Source: Gemmatimonadota bacterium
GTDB taxonomy: Bacteria; Latescibacterota; UBA2968; UBA8231
Assembly: GCA_009845645.1 (NCBI GenBank)
Contig: VXZF01000079.1
Span: 1 to 8,287 of the forward strand
Length of the DNA stretch: 8,287 nucleotides
Direction: 5' to 3'
A program made the translations under genes and the position numbers. Below are positions 7,307 through 8,287 of this stretch, in pieces. Below the pieces are notes generated by a model. It was not told the DNA's origin. It ran no database searches and saw only the letters and a program-made list of their open reading frames with translations. Numbering within the stretch: position 1 is the stretch's first letter; each line of letters begins with the position of its first letter.

Positions 7307-8071
7307 CTACTTCTGCAAGACGCTACCCGCGCCATGGCGGTCCCAAATCCCCACCGCACCGTTGCGCTGCCCATCGGCCCCCAAAAAGACGAGGTGAGTT
7401 CCATTGGCGGCGTTGACGTGCAAACCGCCGTTGCCGCCAGTACCCGCACCCGCGTAGATCAGATTCTCGCCGGTGCGGCTATTGATCAGCAGGCCGCCGT
7501 TTTGCGACGAATCAGCCCCGGCGAGGAAGATGTTGACCCCCTCGCCATTGTTGGCCATCAGCAGGCCGCTGCCCTTGTCTTCGCCCGCAGCAATTAGCAA
7601 ACCGCCGGCCGCACTCCGCAGGGCCAAGTGGCCGCTGCCAACCTCGCTCGCGCCTAGGTACGCCAGCTGCTCACCCGCGGCATTGTACACCTGCAACGCG
7701 CCCCCCTCTTGGTCGCGGCTTACAATCGAAACCAGCGGCGCGCCAGCAGCCGTGTTAACCATCAGCAAGCCGTGACCGGCTGCGTCGGTACTGAGGCTAA
7801 CCCCGCCCTGCCCATTACCGGCCCCCACCCACAAAGCACCGTTCTGGCGTTCGTCAGCCGTAGCTACTAGCACGGGTTGGCCCTCGTCGTTGAGGATTTC
7901 AATGGCGCGGGCGCGGACCACATCGGCCCCGGACGCCGTGCCCATCAAGGCAGTACTCAGCGACGCACTCAGCACAATGGCAACGTCGGTTAGGGCCAGC
8001 GCGGCCAGCAGCGCCAAGAGGCGGCGGCCAATGTAGCGTTCCAAAGAAGCGTAGGGTTGAAAGGCGTGCAT
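7307..8071 (-). CDS. Protein D: membrane-anchored 23-residue-repeat protein
   Basis: 254 residues from ATG 8071, chosen because AGAGGA lies 5 nt upstream. The frame extends to a TTG at 8146, but that adds 25 residues with no site. Residues 1-15 are a short N-terminal tail ending in two Arg. About 16-44 is one hydrophobic helix (LLALLAALALTDVAIVLSAS), an uncleaved anchor or a poor signal peptide. From residue 54 to the end, nine tandem units of 23 residues repeat the pattern xGxLxVxxxxGxxLxxxGAxxxx. Gly and Leu/Val alternate as expected for a beta-solenoid with one coil per unit. The repeat domain would lie outside the cytoplasm. I recognise no named family, though similar 'D-x-x-G' repeat proteins are familiar from environmental bacteria. 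It is first in the cluster, 36 nt before C, which suggests a shared role at the envelope. No catalytic residues are evident; function unknown. Confidence 0.85.
   Translation of the reverse strand: MHAFQPYASLERYIGRRLLALLAALALTDVAIVLSASLSTALMGTASGADVVRARAIEILNDEGQPVLVATADERQNGALWVGAGNGQGGVSLSTDAAGHGLLMVNTAAGAPLVSIVSRDQEGGALQVYNAAGEQLAYLGASEVGSGHLALRSAAGGLLIAAGEDKGSGLLMANNGEGVNIFLAGADSSQNGGLLINSRTGENLIYAGAGTGGNGGLHVNAANGTHLVFLGADGQRNGAVGIWDRHGAGSVLQK
7310..7912 (-). repeat. Nine tandem 69-bp units encoding 23-residue repeats
   Basis: Residues 54-254 of protein D divide cleanly into units that begin ARAIEIL, NGALWV, HGLLMV, GGALQV, SGHLAL, SGLLMA, NGGLLI, NGGLHV and NGAVGI. Seven units are exactly 23 residues, one is 22, and the last is cut to 18. 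The period holds at protein level; the DNA copies have diverged, so this is old internal duplication rather than a recent slippage array. Confidence 0.9.
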
Positions 8072-8076
8072 ACGTG

Positions 8077-8082
8077 TCCTCT
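8077..8082 (-). promoter_or_regulatory. Shine-Dalgarno site deciding the start of protein D
   Basis: AGAGGA on the minus strand, five bases before ATG 8071. It favours this start over the TTG at 8146, whose extra 25 residues would overlap the divergent small ORF. Confidence 0.65.
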
Positions 8083-8083
8083 C

Positions 8084-8146
8084 GGTAAAAGCGAATTTTT
8101 CGTCATCTATTTTATGAAACCTACACAAGGAGACACACATGGCCAA
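8084..8146 (-). promoter_or_regulatory. Possible promoter for the D-C-B-A cluster
   Basis: The AT-rich divergent region should hold the cluster promoter. No sigma70-like -35/-10 pair with good spacing is seen, although TAAAAT is present on the minus strand (8114-8109). TTG (8146-8144), 20 bases, then TAGGTTTC (8123-8116) resembles the Bacteroidota pattern TTG-N19-21-TAnnTTTG, with seven of eight bases matching in the downstream box. That would give a leader of about 38 nt. This rests on a by-eye match, and the host lineage is uncertain. Confidence 0.25.
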
Positions 8147-8279
8147 GATCGAGGAATGCGAACCAGCGGACAGCCTAGGAGGAAATTGTGCCGCCGCATC
8201 TATTTGCCAAGAAAACGCGCCGTTACTTGTTAGACCCCTTTTGCGCGTCCTATATTGGATTATTGGCTCGGCTCAATAG
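8139..8279 (+). CDS. Small cysteine-containing ORF, 46 codons, divergent from the cluster
   Basis: ATG 8139 has a near-perfect AAGGAG at 8127-8132 with 6-nt spacing, and the frame closes at TAG 8277-8279. The peptide begins MAKIEECEPADSLGGNC and ends LLRVLYWIIGSAQ. The first half is acidic and polar; the last 20 residues are hydrophobic with two Arg. Cys lies at positions 7, 17 and 23. I recognise no family. It could be a true small protein, a leader peptide for a downstream gene, or the wrong frame over the GTG-started ORF at 8188. Third-position GC is high in the first 12 codons and falls afterwards, which hints that the frame may matter only at its start. Whether it is translated is uncertain. 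Confidence 0.4.
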   Translation: MAKIEECEPADSLGGNCAAASICQENAPLLVRPLLRVLYWIIGSAQ

Positions 8280-8287
8280 GATACCTC
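8188..8287 (+). CDS. Possible start of a plus-strand gene running off the window
   Basis: GTG 8188 follows AGGAGG (8177-8182) with 5-nt spacing, an ideal ribosome site, and the frame stays open to the last base (33 full codons). The text starts MPPHLFAKKTRRYLLDPF and continues with CASYIGLLARLNRIP. It is basic and looks like a plausible protein N-terminus, but it is too short to assign. It overlaps the 46-codon ORF in another frame, so only one may be real, or the two may be translationally coupled. Confidence 0.4.
   Translation, partial: MPPHLFAKKTRRYLLDPFCASYIGLLARLNRIP

Noticed and set aside
8027..8035. RR followed by hydrophobic residues near the D N-terminus as a Tat signal
   Set aside because: The context GRRLLAL lacks the S/T before and the F-L-K after the Arg pair, and no cleavage site follows; an ordinary membrane anchor with positive residues inside explains it.
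1..8287. CRISPR arrays, tRNA/rRNA genes, insertion sequences, toxin-antitoxin or defence genes
   Set aside because: No direct-repeat/spacer pattern, cloverleaf, transposase, terminal inverted repeats or defence motifs were seen on either strand.

Overview
The window suggests an environmental bacterium, moderately GC-rich, probably from a deep or candidate lineage near the FCB group (Latescibacterota-like or Poribacteria-like). This is inferred from the combination of very large exported proteins with discoidin-like modules and a FlgD/gliding-type C-terminal domain carrying a TPNGDGxND loop, next to a glucarate-dehydratase-like enolase-superfamily gene. No marker gene is present, so the phylum call is soft.

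Layout. Bases 1-395 (+) hold the C-terminal end of an enolase-superfamily enzyme. It converges, across a 39-bp gap, on a four-gene minus-strand cluster that fills nearly all the rest. In transcription order the cluster is: D (8071-7307), a membrane-anchored protein of nine 23-residue repeats; C (7270-4940), a 776-residue exported multidomain protein; B (4856-2796), a 686-residue divergent relative; and A (2783-435), a 782-residue close relative of C. Gaps are 36, 83 and 12 nt, so co-transcription is likely. A, B and C share one plan: signal peptide, discoidin-like beta region(s), a conserved Trp/RSGN module of about 110 residues, a conserved SGFD module of about 100-120 residues, then a FlgD-Ig/CHU_C-like C-terminal domain ending in Tyr. 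In all four genes with a visible start (A-D), the start with a plausible Shine-Dalgarno site and signal peptide or anchor was chosen; for B, C and D this lies downstream of a TTG that only opens the frame.

The last 216 bases (8072-8287) are a divergent intergenic region followed by two overlapping plus-strand frames, each with a strong Shine-Dalgarno site. One is a closed 46-codon ORF with three cysteines (8139-8279). The other starts at GTG 8188 and runs off the window. At least one is probably a real divergent gene.

Working hypothesis (inference): A-C are secreted and attached to, or exported across, the outer membrane through their C-terminal domain, and use discoidin-like domains to bind glycans or other surfaces. 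D is a membrane-tethered beta-solenoid-like partner. No enzymatic function is visible in A-D.
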